64,000 bases of DNA. Origin: Flavobacterium aquidurense (lineage in GTDB: Bacteria; Bacteroidota; Bacteroidia; Flavobacteriales; Flavobacteriaceae). The notes under the pieces were generated by a model. The model saw nothing but the letters and a program-made list of their open reading frames with translations. It was not told where the DNA came from and did not search any database. The stretch spans positions 1 through 64,000 of the forward strand of contig FNPS01000010.1 in the NCBI GenBank assembly GCA_900107365.1, written 5' to 3'. Below, piece by piece: positions 1 to 8,817 of the stretch. Within the stretch, counting starts at the first letter, position 1. Every line of letters starts with the position of its first letter. The position numbers were made by a program, and so were the translations under genes.

Positions 1-126
1 ATTCAGAGGTGTTAGAAATATAGAATACTTCCTTTTTAGGCTAACTAATATTTATGCTTAATTTTTGCTGCTCCTCAGATTTACGTCTTGATCCAAAGCT
101 ATCATAAAAATGATAGTCTTTTAATA

Positions 127-188
127 AGTTCCCCGTCTTGGGCTCGAACCAACCCCGATAGCTATCGGGGCTCTGATTAACAAGATCC
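127..188 (-). pseudogene. tRNA-Asn relic split by an 18-bp palindrome
   Basis: Read on the minus strand, this stretch carries the anticodon 3' half (TTAATCAGAG) and the T arm plus acceptor 3' side (TTGGTTCGAGCCCAAGA) of the two intact tRNA-Asn genes next door. In the intact genes these blocks are separated by five variable-loop bases (GGTCC). Here they are separated by the perfect palindrome CCCCGATAGCTATCGGGG at 153-170. The D arm and 5' acceptor are diverged beyond recognition, so no functional tRNA is expected. The relic lies just beyond the terminator of the intact pair. Confidence 0.7.
153..170. repeat. Perfect 18-bp palindrome
   Basis: CCCCGATAGCTATCGGGG is its own reverse complement and sits exactly where the variable loop of the tRNA-Asn relic should be. 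A related half-sequence (CTATCGGGGCT) appears near 51394-51404 in the debris after mfd, so this looks like a dispersed REP-like sequence. The family assignment is inference. Confidence 0.6.
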
Positions 189-209
189 TTTGGAGTAAAT
201 ATCAAAAAA

Positions 210-240
210 AAATACCACTTACAATTTGTAAGTGGTATTT
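210..240 (-). terminator. Intrinsic terminator after the tRNA-Asn pair
   Basis: A 15-bp inverted repeat (AAATACCACTTACAA at 210-224, mirrored at 226-240) is followed on the minus strand by a run of T. It lies just downstream of the 247-320 tRNA in the minus direction. Confidence 0.75.
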
Positions 241-246
241 AATAAG

Positions 247-320
247 CTCCCTCTCTTGGGCTCGAACCAAGGACCCTCTGATTAACAGTCAGATGCTCTA
301 ACCAACTGAGCTAAGAAGGA
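247..320 (-). tRNA. tRNA-Asn (GTT)
   Basis: 74 nt. The reverse strand folds as a cloverleaf. The acceptor TCCTTCT pairs with AGAGGGA (one G-U pair), the D arm is TAGCTCAGTTGGTTAGAGC, the anticodon loop is CTGTTAA with anticodon GTT, and the T arm is CTTGG-TTCGAGC-CCAAG. The discriminator base is G and no CCA is encoded. It is nearly identical to the copy at 359-432, from which it differs mainly in the acceptor stem. Confidence 0.95.
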
Positions 321-358
321 ATCACCTTAAAGGTAAATATGTTTGCTAAAAAAAGTTG

Positions 359-432
359 CTCCCCCTCTTGGGCTCGAACCAAGGACCCTCTGATTAACAG
401 TCAGATGCTCTAACCAACTGAGCTAAGGAGGA
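359..432 (-). tRNA. tRNA-Asn (GTT)
   Basis: 74 nt. Same body as the copy at 247-320, with acceptor TCCTCCT pairing with AGGGGGA, anticodon GTT, discriminator G and no encoded CCA. The two tRNAs are 38 nt apart in the same direction and are probably co-transcribed into the terminator at 210-240. Confidence 0.95.
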
Positions 433-517
433 AGTTGTTGCTCTTTTTAGCGAGTGCAAATATAGTTGATTTTTTAATTTACCAAAAATATTTTAACTCT
501 TTTTTTAATTATTTTTT

Positions 518-1858
518 TTACTTGACAATCGCTTTGTAAATATCGTTTCCGTTAGCAAATAAAAGTAGTGCTATAAGTAGAACGAAACCAACCATTTGGG
601 CATTTTCAAGGAATTTGTCGCTTGGTTTTTTGCCACTAATTATTTCGTACAATAAAAACATCACATGACCACCATCAAGGGCCGGAATTGGCAATAAATT
701 CATAACACCAAGCATAATTGACAATAAAGCCGTGATCGACCAGAATGTTTCCCAGCTCCAAGAACTCGGAAAAATGTTAAAAATAGCTGCAAAACCACCT
801 ACTTGTTTGTACGCTTTTGTTTCCGGATTAAAAATCATTTTCAATTGTTTACCATAACCTACTAATTGGTCTTTTCCTTTTGTAAGACCAACCGGAATAG
901 ATTCAGCAAAACTATAATGTTTTGTACTTACTTTATAGTAACCTAGTTTTTCTAAAGATTCAATTCCTAATCCACCAACATTTACACCTAATTTTCCAGC
1001 CTTAGAAACTTTAACTGTAATTGGTGTTTCTTTTAAATCACGTATTACAACAGCCGGAATTGTTTTTCCTTTATTTGCATCTAAGATCGCTTTTACCTGA
1101 TCGTAATATTTAGCTTGTTGCCCGTTTAAAGAAACTACTAAATCTTTTGCTTTTAATGAAGTATTTCCAGATTCAGCCGGAACATCTTTAATAGCAAAAG
1201 GAAAACGCATTTCTACCAGTGCCGATTTTTCATGTTTTGACAATTGGTCAATAAAATCATTAGGCATTTTAATTGTTTGTTGCTGACCGTTTCTTTCAAT
1301 CAAAACTTCTTTAGACATGATAATGTTTATATTTAAATCATTATCAAAATTCTCTACTTTTTTCCCGTCAATAGCTACGATTTTATCTCCGGTTTTGAAG
1401 CCAGTTTTAAGCATCACCGGATTTTCAATTAAAACACCATCTTTCAAATCAGCATTTGCAACATAAGTATCGCCATAGGCAAAAGCCATTCCGATATAAA
1501 TAATAAAGGCCAGAATAAAGTTTACCGTAACACCACCTAACATAATAATCAAACGTTGCCAGGCTGGTTTAGAACGAAATTCCCACGGTTGAGGTGGAAG
1601 CGCCATTTGTTCTTTGTCCATACTTTCGTCAATCATTCCTGAGATTTTTACATAACCTCCCAAAGGCAACCAACCGATTCCGTAAACAGTTTCGCCAATT
1701 TGTTTTTTAAACAATGAATATTTAACATCAAAAAATAAGTAAAATTTTTCGACTCTGGTTTTAAATAATTTAGCAGGGATAAAATGCCCTAATTCGTGAA
1801 GAATAATAAGTAAAGATAAACTCAATAGAAATTGAGAGAGTTTGATAACTATATCCAT
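518..1858 (-). CDS. rseP: RIP metalloprotease RseP (site-2 protease, M50)
   Basis: 446 aa intramembrane zinc protease that cleaves transmembrane anti-sigma factors or signal-peptide remnants in the inner membrane. The zinc motif HELGH is at residues 21-25 in the first membrane helix. Two PDZ-like segments follow (about 130-200 and 205-300). The second active-site motif, PALDGGH, is in the C-terminal helices (about 395-401). The length is normal for the family. The ATG start is preceded by a TAnnTTTG box at 1888-1895, which leaves a leader of about 25 nt. The gene stands alone between the tRNAs and the divergent Old Yellow Enzyme gene. The substrate cannot be read from this window. Confidence 0.95.
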   Translation of the reverse strand: MDIVIKLSQFLLSLSLLIILHELGHFIPAKLFKTRVEKFYLFFDVKYSLFKKQIGETVYGIGWLPLGGYVKISGMIDESMDKEQMALPPQPWEFRSKPAWQRLIIMLGGVTVNFILAFIIYIGMAFAYGDTYVANADLKDGVLIENPVMLKTGFKTGDKIVAIDGKKVENFDNDLNINIIMSKEVLIERNGQQQTIKMPNDFIDQLSKHEKSALVEMRFPFAIKDVPAESGNTSLKAKDLVVSLNGQQAKYYDQVKAILDANKGKTIPAVVIRDLKETPITVKVSKAGKLGVNVGGLGIESLEKLGYYKVSTKHYSFAESIPVGLTKGKDQLVGYGKQLKMIFNPETKAYKQVGGFAAIFNIFPSSWSWETFWSITALLSIMLGVMNLLPIPALDGGHVMFLLYEIISGKKPSDKFLENAQMVGFVLLIALLLFANGNDIYKAIVK

Positions 1859-1887
1859 TTTGTATTTTTAGTTCGTAATTTAACGCA

Positions 1888-1895
1888 CAAAAGTA
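1888..1895 (-). promoter_or_regulatory. Predicted -7 box of the rseP promoter
   Basis: TACTTTTG on the minus strand matches the Bacteroidetes -7 consensus TAnnTTTG about 30 nt upstream of the rseP ATG. No clear -33 TTTG was found at the expected spacing. Confidence 0.5.
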
Positions 1896-2060
1896 ACGTT
1901 TCTATTTTAATTTGATAGCGCAATATAAGACATAAGGTTTTAAATGTTTGTTAATTAATAAACATTTAGATTTCTCCTTTTAACAAGATGCTGTAACTTT
2001 ACTTTTTTATCCGCTATCGTATCTAATAGGTAGCCTAAATCCATTAAAAGTTACATATAT

Positions 2061-3134
2061 ATGGCTTCATTATTATTTTCTCCACTTACCATAAAAAAAA
2101 TCACTTTAAAAAATAGAATTGTTATTTCACCAATGTGTCAATATTCAGCAGTTGACGGATTTGCCAATGATTGGCATTTGGTTCATTTGGGAAGTCGTGC
2201 CAGCGGAGGCGTCGGCTTAATTATTCAGGAAGCCACAGCCGTTTCTCCCGAAGCCAGAATTTCGCCTGCCGATTTAGGAATCTGGAAAGACGAACACATT
2301 CAGAAATTAAAAACAATCAATCAATTTATAGTTTCTCAAAATTCAATTCCGGGAATTCAATTGGCGCATGCCGGCCGAAAAGCAAGCGTTTCTGCTCCCT
2401 GGGAAGGAAATAAAAAATTAGATTTCGCTCAAGGCGGATGGCAGACGGTTTCTTCAAGCGCGATTCCGTATCATGATGATGAACCATTTCTTCCGGAAGC
2501 TTTAGATAAGGACGGAATCCAAAAAGTGATTTCTGATTTCAAATCGGCAACCAAAAGAGCTGTTGAAGCAGGTTATCAGGTTCTGGAAATTCACGGCGCA
2601 CACGGTTATTTGTTGCACCAATTTCTTTCTCCTTTAACGAATAACAGAACCGATGCCTACGGTGGAAGTTTTGAAAACAGAATCCGTTTTACGTTAGAAA
2701 TTGTAGAAGCGGTTCAGTCAGAATGGCCTTCGGATTTGCCTTTATTTGTGAGAATCTCAGCAACAGACTGGGCTGAAAGTGGATGGAATCCGGAAGAATC
2801 AGTAAAACTTTCTGAAATCTTAAAGGAAAAAGGAGTTGATTTAATTGATGTTTCATCGGGCGGATTGGTTTCACATCAACAAATTCCATTGCATCCAAAC
2901 TATCAGGTTCCGTTTGCAGAAAAAATCAAAAAAGAAGCCAATATTTTAACTGGAGCAGTTGGCCTAATAACACACGCCATTCAAGCCGAAGAAATTTTGA
3001 AAAACAATCAAGCCGATTTGGTTTTATTTGCCAGAGAATCACTTAGAAACCCTAACTTGCCTTTAGATTTCGCCAGAGATTTAAACGACGATATTCAATG
3101 GCCAAAACAATACGAACGCGCTAAAATTAAATAA
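2061..3134 (+). CDS. namA: NADPH dehydrogenase, YqjM/NamA-type Old Yellow Enzyme
   Basis: 357 aa FMN-dependent ene-reductase of the thermophilic-like OYE class, a cytosolic TIM barrel that reduces activated C=C bonds with NAD(P)H. The FMN-contacting Cys26 and Tyr28 in SPMCQYS have the same numbering as in Bacillus YqjM. The substrate-binding pair is H178/H181 in IHGAHGYLLHQF. The family signature NNRTDAYGGSFENR follows. The physiological substrate is unknown; oxidative-stress detoxification is the usual guess. The gene ends into an 18-bp-arm inverted repeat (3142-3195) that may terminate transcription, and is followed by an oxidoreductase gene in the same direction. Confidence 0.92.
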   Translation: MASLLFSPLTIKKITLKNRIVISPMCQYSAVDGFANDWHLVHLGSRASGGVGLIIQEATAVSPEARISPADLGIWKDEHIQKLKTINQFIVSQNSIPGIQLAHAGRKASVSAPWEGNKKLDFAQGGWQTVSSSAIPYHDDEPFLPEALDKDGIQKVISDFKSATKRAVEAGYQVLEIHGAHGYLLHQFLSPLTNNRTDAYGGSFENRIRFTLEIVEAVQSEWPSDLPLFVRISATDWAESGWNPEESVKLSEILKEKGVDLIDVSSGGLVSHQQIPLHPNYQVPFAEKIKKEANILTGAVGLITHAIQAEEILKNNQADLVLFARESLRNPNLPLDFARDLNDDIQWPKQYERAKIK

Positions 3135-3141
3135 AAAAATA

Positions 3142-3195
3142 GCCACGAATTCACGAATTTTTTTTTAATAAATATATAATTCGTGAATTCGTGGC
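3142..3195. repeat. Inverted repeat of the GCCACGAATTCACGAATT family, full copy
   Basis: The left arm GCCACGAATTCACGAATT (3142-3159) and its exact reverse complement (3178-3195) enclose an 18-nt A/T loop rich in T. The same sequence recurs at 51512-51529 (half copy) and 55046-55103 (full copy). It may act as a terminator for the gene at 2061. The GTG inside the right arm (3191) is in frame with the next gene and can be mistaken for its start. Confidence 0.75.
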
Positions 3196-3211
3196 GAAAA
3201 AAAATCATAAA

Positions 3212-4252
3212 ATGCAAAAAATAAGAACAGCACTATTATCATACGGAATGTCGGGAAAAGTTTTTCACGCTCCATTTTTGGACATTCATCCCGGATTTGA
3301 ATTATTAGGTTCCTGGGAAAGAAGTAAAAACCTTATCCAGGAAGATTATCCTTATGTAAAAAGTTATCCTTCAATCGAGGATGTATTAGCAGATGAGGTC
3401 GATTTGGTAATTGTAAATACACCTGTAGGAACCCACTATGAATATGCTAAAAAAGTGCTTTTGGCTGGAAAACACGCCGTTGTCGAAAAAGCTTTTACTA
3501 CAACTGTGGCCGAAGCGGAAGAATTAGCTTCAATCGCAAAAGAAAAAGGATTAAAATTAGCTGTTTTCCAAAACAGAAGATGGGACAGCGATTTTAAAAC
3601 AATTCAAAAAATAATTAAAGAGGGGGTCTTGGGAGATTTAGTTGAAGCCGAATTCCATTTTGACAGATACAATCCTTTATTGAGCCCAAAAGCACATAAA
3701 GAAACTGTAAATGATGGTGCAGGAATCTTAAAAGATTTAGGGCCACATTTAATCGATCAGGCAGTTTGTTTGTTCGGATCTCCAAAGTCGGTTTTTGCAG
3801 ATATTCGTTACACCAGAGAAAATTCCCTGGTCGACGACTGGATTGATTTATTATTGATTTATGAAGATTTCAGAGTACGATTAAAAGCCAGTTTTTTCGT
3901 GAGAGAAGCAAATCCTGCCTTTACAATTCATGGTAAAAAAGGTTCTTTCTTAAAGCCCCGTGGCGATGTTCAGGAAGATGAATTAAAACTGGGCAAAAAA
4001 CCAAATCTGGAAGAATGGGGAACTGAATCAGAAGCGTTACAAGGATTATTACATACAGAAGTCAACGGAGAAATAATTCGCGAAAAAGTACCAACACTTC
4101 AGGGAAATTACTTCTCCTTTTTTGATGGCGTGTATGATTCCATTGCCAACGACAAACCAGAACCGGTTACCGCGCAAGATGGCGTAAAAGTAATGCAGAT
4201 TATAGAGGCTGCTATTGCGAGTAGCGCACAACAACGGGCAATTAGCTTATAA
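3212..4252 (+). CDS. Gfo/Idh/MocA family oxidoreductase
   Basis: 346 aa from the ATG at 3212. A GTG at 3191 would add MAKKNHK, but it lies in the palindromic repeat and lacks a plausible ribosome-binding site. The N-terminal Rossmann fold (about 1-120) begins RTALLSYGMSGKVFHAPFL and has the family motif VEKAFTTTVAEAEEL where EKP is usual. The C-terminal GFO_IDH_MocA alpha/beta domain (about 125-345) contains DLGPHLIDQAV, which supplies the Asp/His catalytic region. These enzymes oxidise or reduce sugars, inositols or other cyclic alcohols with NAD(P). This member resembles YdgJ/YhhX-type proteins. The substrate is unknown. Confidence 0.88.
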   Translation: MQKIRTALLSYGMSGKVFHAPFLDIHPGFELLGSWERSKNLIQEDYPYVKSYPSIEDVLADEVDLVIVNTPVGTHYEYAKKVLLAGKHAVVEKAFTTTVAEAEELASIAKEKGLKLAVFQNRRWDSDFKTIQKIIKEGVLGDLVEAEFHFDRYNPLLSPKAHKETVNDGAGILKDLGPHLIDQAVCLFGSPKSVFADIRYTRENSLVDDWIDLLLIYEDFRVRLKASFFVREANPAFTIHGKKGSFLKPRGDVQEDELKLGKKPNLEEWGTESEALQGLLHTEVNGEIIREKVPTLQGNYFSFFDGVYDSIANDKPEPVTAQDGVKVMQIIEAAIASSAQQRAISL

Positions 4253-4289
4253 GTTTAAACACATAGAAACATAGTTTTACTTTGTCTAC

Positions 4290-4350
4290 AAAGGCGTTTC
4301 ACTTGTCAAAAAGACACATAGCTATGTGTTTTTGACAAGTGAAACGCCTT
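4290..4350. terminator. Long bidirectional hairpin after the Gfo/Idh gene
   Basis: An almost perfect inverted repeat has arms starting AAAGGCGTTTCACTTGTC and ending GACAAGTGAAACGCCTTT, with the centre ACATAGCTATGTGT and one small bulge. It ends in a T run, so it should stop transcription from 3212-4252. The length, about 61 nt, is unusual for a simple terminator. Confidence 0.7.
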
Positions 4351-4516
4351 TTTTATAGTCAGATAAAAAAACCTTTGTCCCTTTGTTCCTCAGAACCTTT
4401 GTTCCTTAAAGAATTTATAAACATATAACGTTATAAATTCACTAACTGGCGGCGTACTGTAGTGTGTAAAGTACATTTTTCGTATTTTTATACTACCAAT
4501 CCAAAAATACATCATT

Positions 4517-5737
4517 TTGATCAACTTCAATCCACTATCACTATTCCAAACCAAAGGTAAAATCAAGAAAGTCTATAGAGATGCAAAAGCATCTTATTTA
4601 AACCGAATTCGTATTGCTGTTGGAATGTTTTATTTTGGAATGGGGTTAAGTTTTGCAACCTGGGCAAGCCGAATTCCGGATATAAAAACGGCTTTGCATT
4701 TAACTGAAGGTGATTTGGGTTCTATACTTTTTGCCTTGCCAATGGGACAATTAGTGATTATGCCTTTTTCAGGAAAAATGGTAACCAAATTTGGTAGTCA
4801 CCGCATTTTAGTTTTCTCCTTAATAATGTATGTTTTATGCCTCGCCAATTTAGGTTTGGCAACAACAGCATTTCAATTGTCTGTTGGTTTGTTTTTGTTT
4901 GGATTGTTTGGAAATTTAGCCAACATTGCAGTAAATACACAAGGAGTTTATACAGAGGTACTTTTCAAAAAAACGATAATGTCTTCTTTTCATGGAATGT
5001 GGAGTTTCGCAGGATTCACCGGTGCATTGGTTGGTTTGGGTATGTTAGCATTAAACCTTTCACCACTTCATCATTTTTTAATAGTTGGCGGAATTGTGAT
5101 TATAATGGTTGTCTTTAACTTTAAATTTTTGGTCAAAGCCAAAGAAAAAATCAAACATAAAACCTCAGAAAAGAAAAAATTATTTGTAAAACCAGACAGT
5201 GCCTTAATCTGGCTTGGCGTAATTGGTTTTTGCAGTATGGCGAGTGAAGGTGTTATGTTCGACTGGAGTGGTGTTTACTTTAAAGATATTGTAAAAGCCC
5301 CCGGGCCATTGGTGATTTTAGGCTATACGTCATTTATGATTATGATGGCTGGCGGACGTTTTTTAGGAGACGGTCTTATCAATAAATTTGGGCGTGAACG
5401 CGTAATGCAAATTAGTGGAGTTATGATTTCAGCAGGACTTTTCACCGCGGTTTTTCTTCCTTATATTATTCCGTGTACAATTGCTTTTATGGCGGTTGGT
5501 TTAGGCGTTGCAACTATTGTTCCCACTGTTTATAGTATGGCAGGAAAAAATCCGACAGTTCCACCAGGAGAAGCCCTAACGATTGTTTCGAGTGTTAGTT
5601 TTCTCGGATTCTTAATGGGACCTCCTGTAATTGGGCACATTGCTCAAAATTTCGGACTTCAATTTTCTTTTGCGTTTATCGGAATCTTTGGTGTTTTGAT
5701 TGCTTTTATGGTTTCTAAAATTAGAACGACAACCTAA
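4517..5737 (+). CDS. MFS transporter
   Basis: 406 aa, about 12 hydrophobic segments, inner membrane. The first helix contains FGMGLSFATWASRIPDIK, like the YbjJ/fucose-permease-type MFS subgroup, and a basic A-like loop (GKMVTKFGSHR) lies between helices 2 and 3. The central cytoplasmic loop is Lys-rich (KAKEKIKHKTSEKKK). The substrate is unknown; relatives are annotated as sugar or drug transporters. The frame opens with TTG at 4517. No ATG exists upstream of the first helix that would give a complete protein, so TTG is the best start. The gene follows the strong terminator at 4290-4350 and is probably monocistronic. Confidence 0.85.
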   Translation: MINFNPLSLFQTKGKIKKVYRDAKASYLNRIRIAVGMFYFGMGLSFATWASRIPDIKTALHLTEGDLGSILFALPMGQLVIMPFSGKMVTKFGSHRILVFSLIMYVLCLANLGLATTAFQLSVGLFLFGLFGNLANIAVNTQGVYTEVLFKKTIMSSFHGMWSFAGFTGALVGLGMLALNLSPLHHFLIVGGIVIIMVVFNFKFLVKAKEKIKHKTSEKKKLFVKPDSALIWLGVIGFCSMASEGVMFDWSGVYFKDIVKAPGPLVILGYTSFMIMMAGGRFLGDGLINKFGRERVMQISGVMISAGLFTAVFLPYIIPCTIAFMAVGLGVATIVPTVYSMAGKNPTVPPGEALTIVSSVSFLGFLMGPPVIGHIAQNFGLQFSFAFIGIFGVLIAFMVSKIRTTT

Positions 5738-5962
5738 TTTTTTTGAAAAAAAAACAAAAAATGACAAATCTACTTAATTAATTTTAAATTTCAATCAAAA
5801 CATTAGTAGGAAAATATTTATTTTTTTAAATATTTTATTTACATTTGAATTTCAGATGTCACTAAGAATCTGAATTAGAATACTTTTTTCCAAGAACCAA
5901 TTTTATCTTTTGAATAGGGATTAATATCCGAAATCTATTTTCAAAATAAATTGGAATTTTTA

Positions 5963-8800
5963 ATGGGAAAAAATCACTTACTCTTTTTTGTTTTACTGCC
6001 TTTTAATTTTGTTTTTGCTCAGGAAGAAACAACTTTTTTTGGATTTGTTATTGATGCCAAAACACAAGATCCAATTGAGAATGTGGTGGTTTCTATCCAA
6101 AATTCTTCGCTAACACAACTTACATCAACTAACGGAAGATTTGAACTTCATTCTCCAATAAAAGGAGAACAACTACTATTAATTCACAGTCAGGGCTACA
6201 AAGATTTGCTTTTAAAACTGGAATCTAATTTTGGGTTTAAGGTTAACCTCGGAATAGTGCAGCTCGAAGATAATTTTTCAGATGAAACACCAGCTGCTTT
6301 AATCACATTATTGGATAGTGATCTAACAGATGATAATAGTTCCTCTGAAATGACTTCAGGACTTTTACAGTCTTCAAAAGATGCTTTTATGCAGGCTTCC
6401 GCTTTTAGTTGGGGTCAGGCCCGATTTAGAGTCCGCGGACTTGATAGCGAAAACGGAACCATGATGCTCAACGGTATGGTCATGAATAAACTGTATGATG
6501 GAAGACCGCAATGGAACAATTGGGGAGGTTTGAATACGGTACTCCGCAATCAGGAATTTTCTGTTGGAACTGCACCTTCCCATTATACTTTTGGAGGCAT
6601 TTTAGGAACACAGCAAATTTTTACACAAGCGTCGATGTATCGAAAAGGAGGACAGTTAACGTTTTCCGGAAGTAATACTTCATACAATTGGCGCGCCATT
6701 GGAACTTATGCTTCCGGAATGAATGCTTCCGGTTGGGCATATGCAATTTCAGCCGGAAAGCGTTGGTCAGATGAAGGCTTTTTTGAAGGAACAAATTTCA
6801 AAGCTGAATCTTTATTTATTAGCGTCGAAAAGAAATTAAACAAGAAACAATCTTTGAATTTTACAGGTTTTTACGCGCCTAATTCCCGGGGAAAAAATTC
6901 AGCAAATACAAACGAAGTAACGCAACTAACAAACGAAAAATACAATTCGTATTGGGGTTTTCAGAACGGAAAAAAACGAAATGCAAGAATTAAAAAAATT
7001 GAGGAACCACTTTTAATGCTCAACCATTATTTTAAAATTGATGAAAAAACAAATCTCAATTCAAGTCTAATGTATCAGTTCGGAAAAGTCGGAAACAGCA
7101 ATATAGACTATCAAAAGACAGATAGTCCGGATCCAACTTATTACAGAAAGTTGCCTAGTTATTTCAGTTCGCTGTACGCAAAAGATCAGGGAGAATTTTC
7201 GGGTGCTTTTACTCCGAATTATGAAAATGCGGAAAAAAACAAAATTTCCTTTTTAGAAAATTCTCAAATAGACTGGAGCGCCATTTATCAGACCAATCAA
7301 AAACAACTTGCAAATTCTGATAGTACAATTAGCGACTATGGACCTGCACAAAGCCATTATGTTTTATACGAAGACAGAACAGATGATAAAACTTTTGCAG
7401 CAAATTCTAATTTGAATTCACAGTTAACAACCAATATTTATTTTGATGGCGGAGTTACTTTTCGAAACCTGAAATCGCATAATTTCCAATACCTTTTAGA
7501 TTTGCTTGGTGGGGAATATTTCGAAGATGTTGATCCGTTTTATAAAGGAAATCAGTCACAATCTGATTTACAGCATCCAAACCGGGAAGTAAAAGGTGGC
7601 GATATTTACGGTTATAATTATAATTTTCTGGCTAGTAAAATTGATGCTTTTACTCAGTTTCGACTTTCTTATAAAAAGACGGATTTCTATCTGGCACAAT
7701 CATATTCAGTATCCAATTATCAACGGGAAGGTTTATATCAAAACGGAATTTATCCCACAACTTCTCTCGGCAAAAGCCAAAAAGTAAATTTTGAGAATTT
7801 TGGATTCAAAGGTGGATTTACCTATAAAATTTCCGGAAGACAATCTCTTTTTTTGAATGGAGAACATTTGACCAGAGCACCTTCACTCCGAAATACCTTC
7901 TCCAATTCACGCTTAAATAATTCAATTGCTAACGGAATTGAAAGTGAGAATATTTCAAGTGCCGAAGCCAATTATGTTTATCATTCGCCCAAGCTAAAAA
8001 TACGTTCGACAGTTTATTATACTTTGATTAAAAACAGTACAAAAACTTCCTTTTTTTACGCCGAGGGTATTTTTGACAATGGCGCAGGTTACGATGCAAC
8101 AGATGCTTTTGTGAGCCAGACACTGACACATTTAGACAAGAAAAATGTTGGAGCCGAATTAAGTTTTGAGTATCAAATTTCATCTACTTTGAAATCTACT
8201 TTATCTGCAGCTTATGGGAATTATACATTTAACAGTAATCCTGATGTTTTGATCACAAATGATGCAAATGCTGTAAAAGCGGATAAACAAACCACTTTTG
8301 ATTTCGGGAAGGCCTATATTAAAAATTACAAACAGGCCGGAATGCCACAACAAGCCTGTTCATTTGGGCTAGAGTACAGAGATCCGCAATTTTGGTGGAT
8401 TGGCGCAAACATAAACTATCTGTCAGAAAGTTATATCGATATTTCTCCAATTGCCAGAACGGCGCAGTTTTATATCAATCCGGCGAATGGTTTTCCTTTT
8501 CCGGAAGCGACAAAAGAACGTGGTGACGAATTGTTAAAACAAGAAAAATTTAATCCTATTACATTATTAAATTTTTCAGGAGGAAAATCCTGGCGTGTAC
8601 ACGGAAAATATATCGGCCTTTTTTCAAGTGTAAATAATGCCCTGAACTCTATATATAAAACGGGTGGTTTTGAGCAGGCAAGGAATGCAAATTTTAGAGC
8701 TTTAAACCAGGATGTTTCAAGCGGAACGCCATCCTTTGGTCCAAAATATTACTACGGATACGGTCGGACTTACTTAGTAAATCTTACTATTGGTTTATAA
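5963..8800 (+). CDS. TonB-dependent outer-membrane receptor with carboxypeptidase-like N-domain
   Basis: 945 aa from ATG 5963; a TTG at 5951 is less likely. The signal peptide ends VFAQ. Residues about 25-110 form a CarboxypepD_reg-like beta domain (GFVIDAKTQDPIENVVVSI). The plug follows, including ARFRVRGLDSENGTMMLNG, then a long beta-barrel ending YLVNLTIGL. It imports an unknown ligand across the outer membrane using TonB energy. The DUF5689 lipoprotein gene starts 17 nt downstream, so the pair is probably an operon. It is not a SusC-type receptor, since no SusD partner is present. The ligand cannot be inferred from sequence alone. Confidence 0.9.
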   Translation: MGKNHLLFFVLLPFNFVFAQEETTFFGFVIDAKTQDPIENVVVSIQNSSLTQLTSTNGRFELHSPIKGEQLLLIHSQGYKDLLLKLESNFGFKVNLGIVQLEDNFSDETPAALITLLDSDLTDDNSSSEMTSGLLQSSKDAFMQASAFSWGQARFRVRGLDSENGTMMLNGMVMNKLYDGRPQWNNWGGLNTVLRNQEFSVGTAPSHYTFGGILGTQQIFTQASMYRKGGQLTFSGSNTSYNWRAIGTYASGMNASGWAYAISAGKRWSDEGFFEGTNFKAESLFISVEKKLNKKQSLNFTGFYAPNSRGKNSANTNEVTQLTNEKYNSYWGFQNGKKRNARIKKIEEPLLMLNHYFKIDEKTNLNSSLMYQFGKVGNSNIDYQKTDSPDPTYYRKLPSYFSSLYAKDQGEFSGAFTPNYENAEKNKISFLENSQIDWSAIYQTNQKQLANSDSTISDYGPAQSHYVLYEDRTDDKTFAANSNLNSQLTTNIYFDGGVTFRNLKSHNFQYLLDLLGGEYFEDVDPFYKGNQSQSDLQHPNREVKGGDIYGYNYNFLASKIDAFTQFRLSYKKTDFYLAQSYSVSNYQREGLYQNGIYPTTSLGKSQKVNFENFGFKGGFTYKISGRQSLFLNGEHLTRAPSLRNTFSNSRLNNSIANGIESENISSAEANYVYHSPKLKIRSTVYYTLIKNSTKTSFFYAEGIFDNGAGYDATDAFVSQTLTHLDKKNVGAELSFEYQISSTLKSTLSAAYGNYTFNSNPDVLITNDANAVKADKQTTFDFGKAYIKNYKQAGMPQQACSFGLEYRDPQFWWIGANINYLSESYIDISPIARTAQFYINPANGFPFPEATKERGDELLKQEKFNPITLLNFSGGKSWRVHGKYIGLFSSVNNALNSIYKTGGFEQARNANFRALNQDVSSGTPSFGPKYYYGYGRTYLVNLTIGL

Positions 8801-8817
8801 ACCTGAAAAGAATTGTT

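Noticed and set aside
49..205. Open minus-strand frame reading across the tRNA-Asn relic and palindrome.
   Set aside because: It has no start codon or ribosome-binding site, and its central part is fully explained by tRNA-Asn sequence and a palindrome.
3191..3211. GTG start extending the Gfo/Idh protein by seven residues.
   Set aside because: The GTG is part of the right arm of a dispersed repeat, and family members start near the ATG at 3212.
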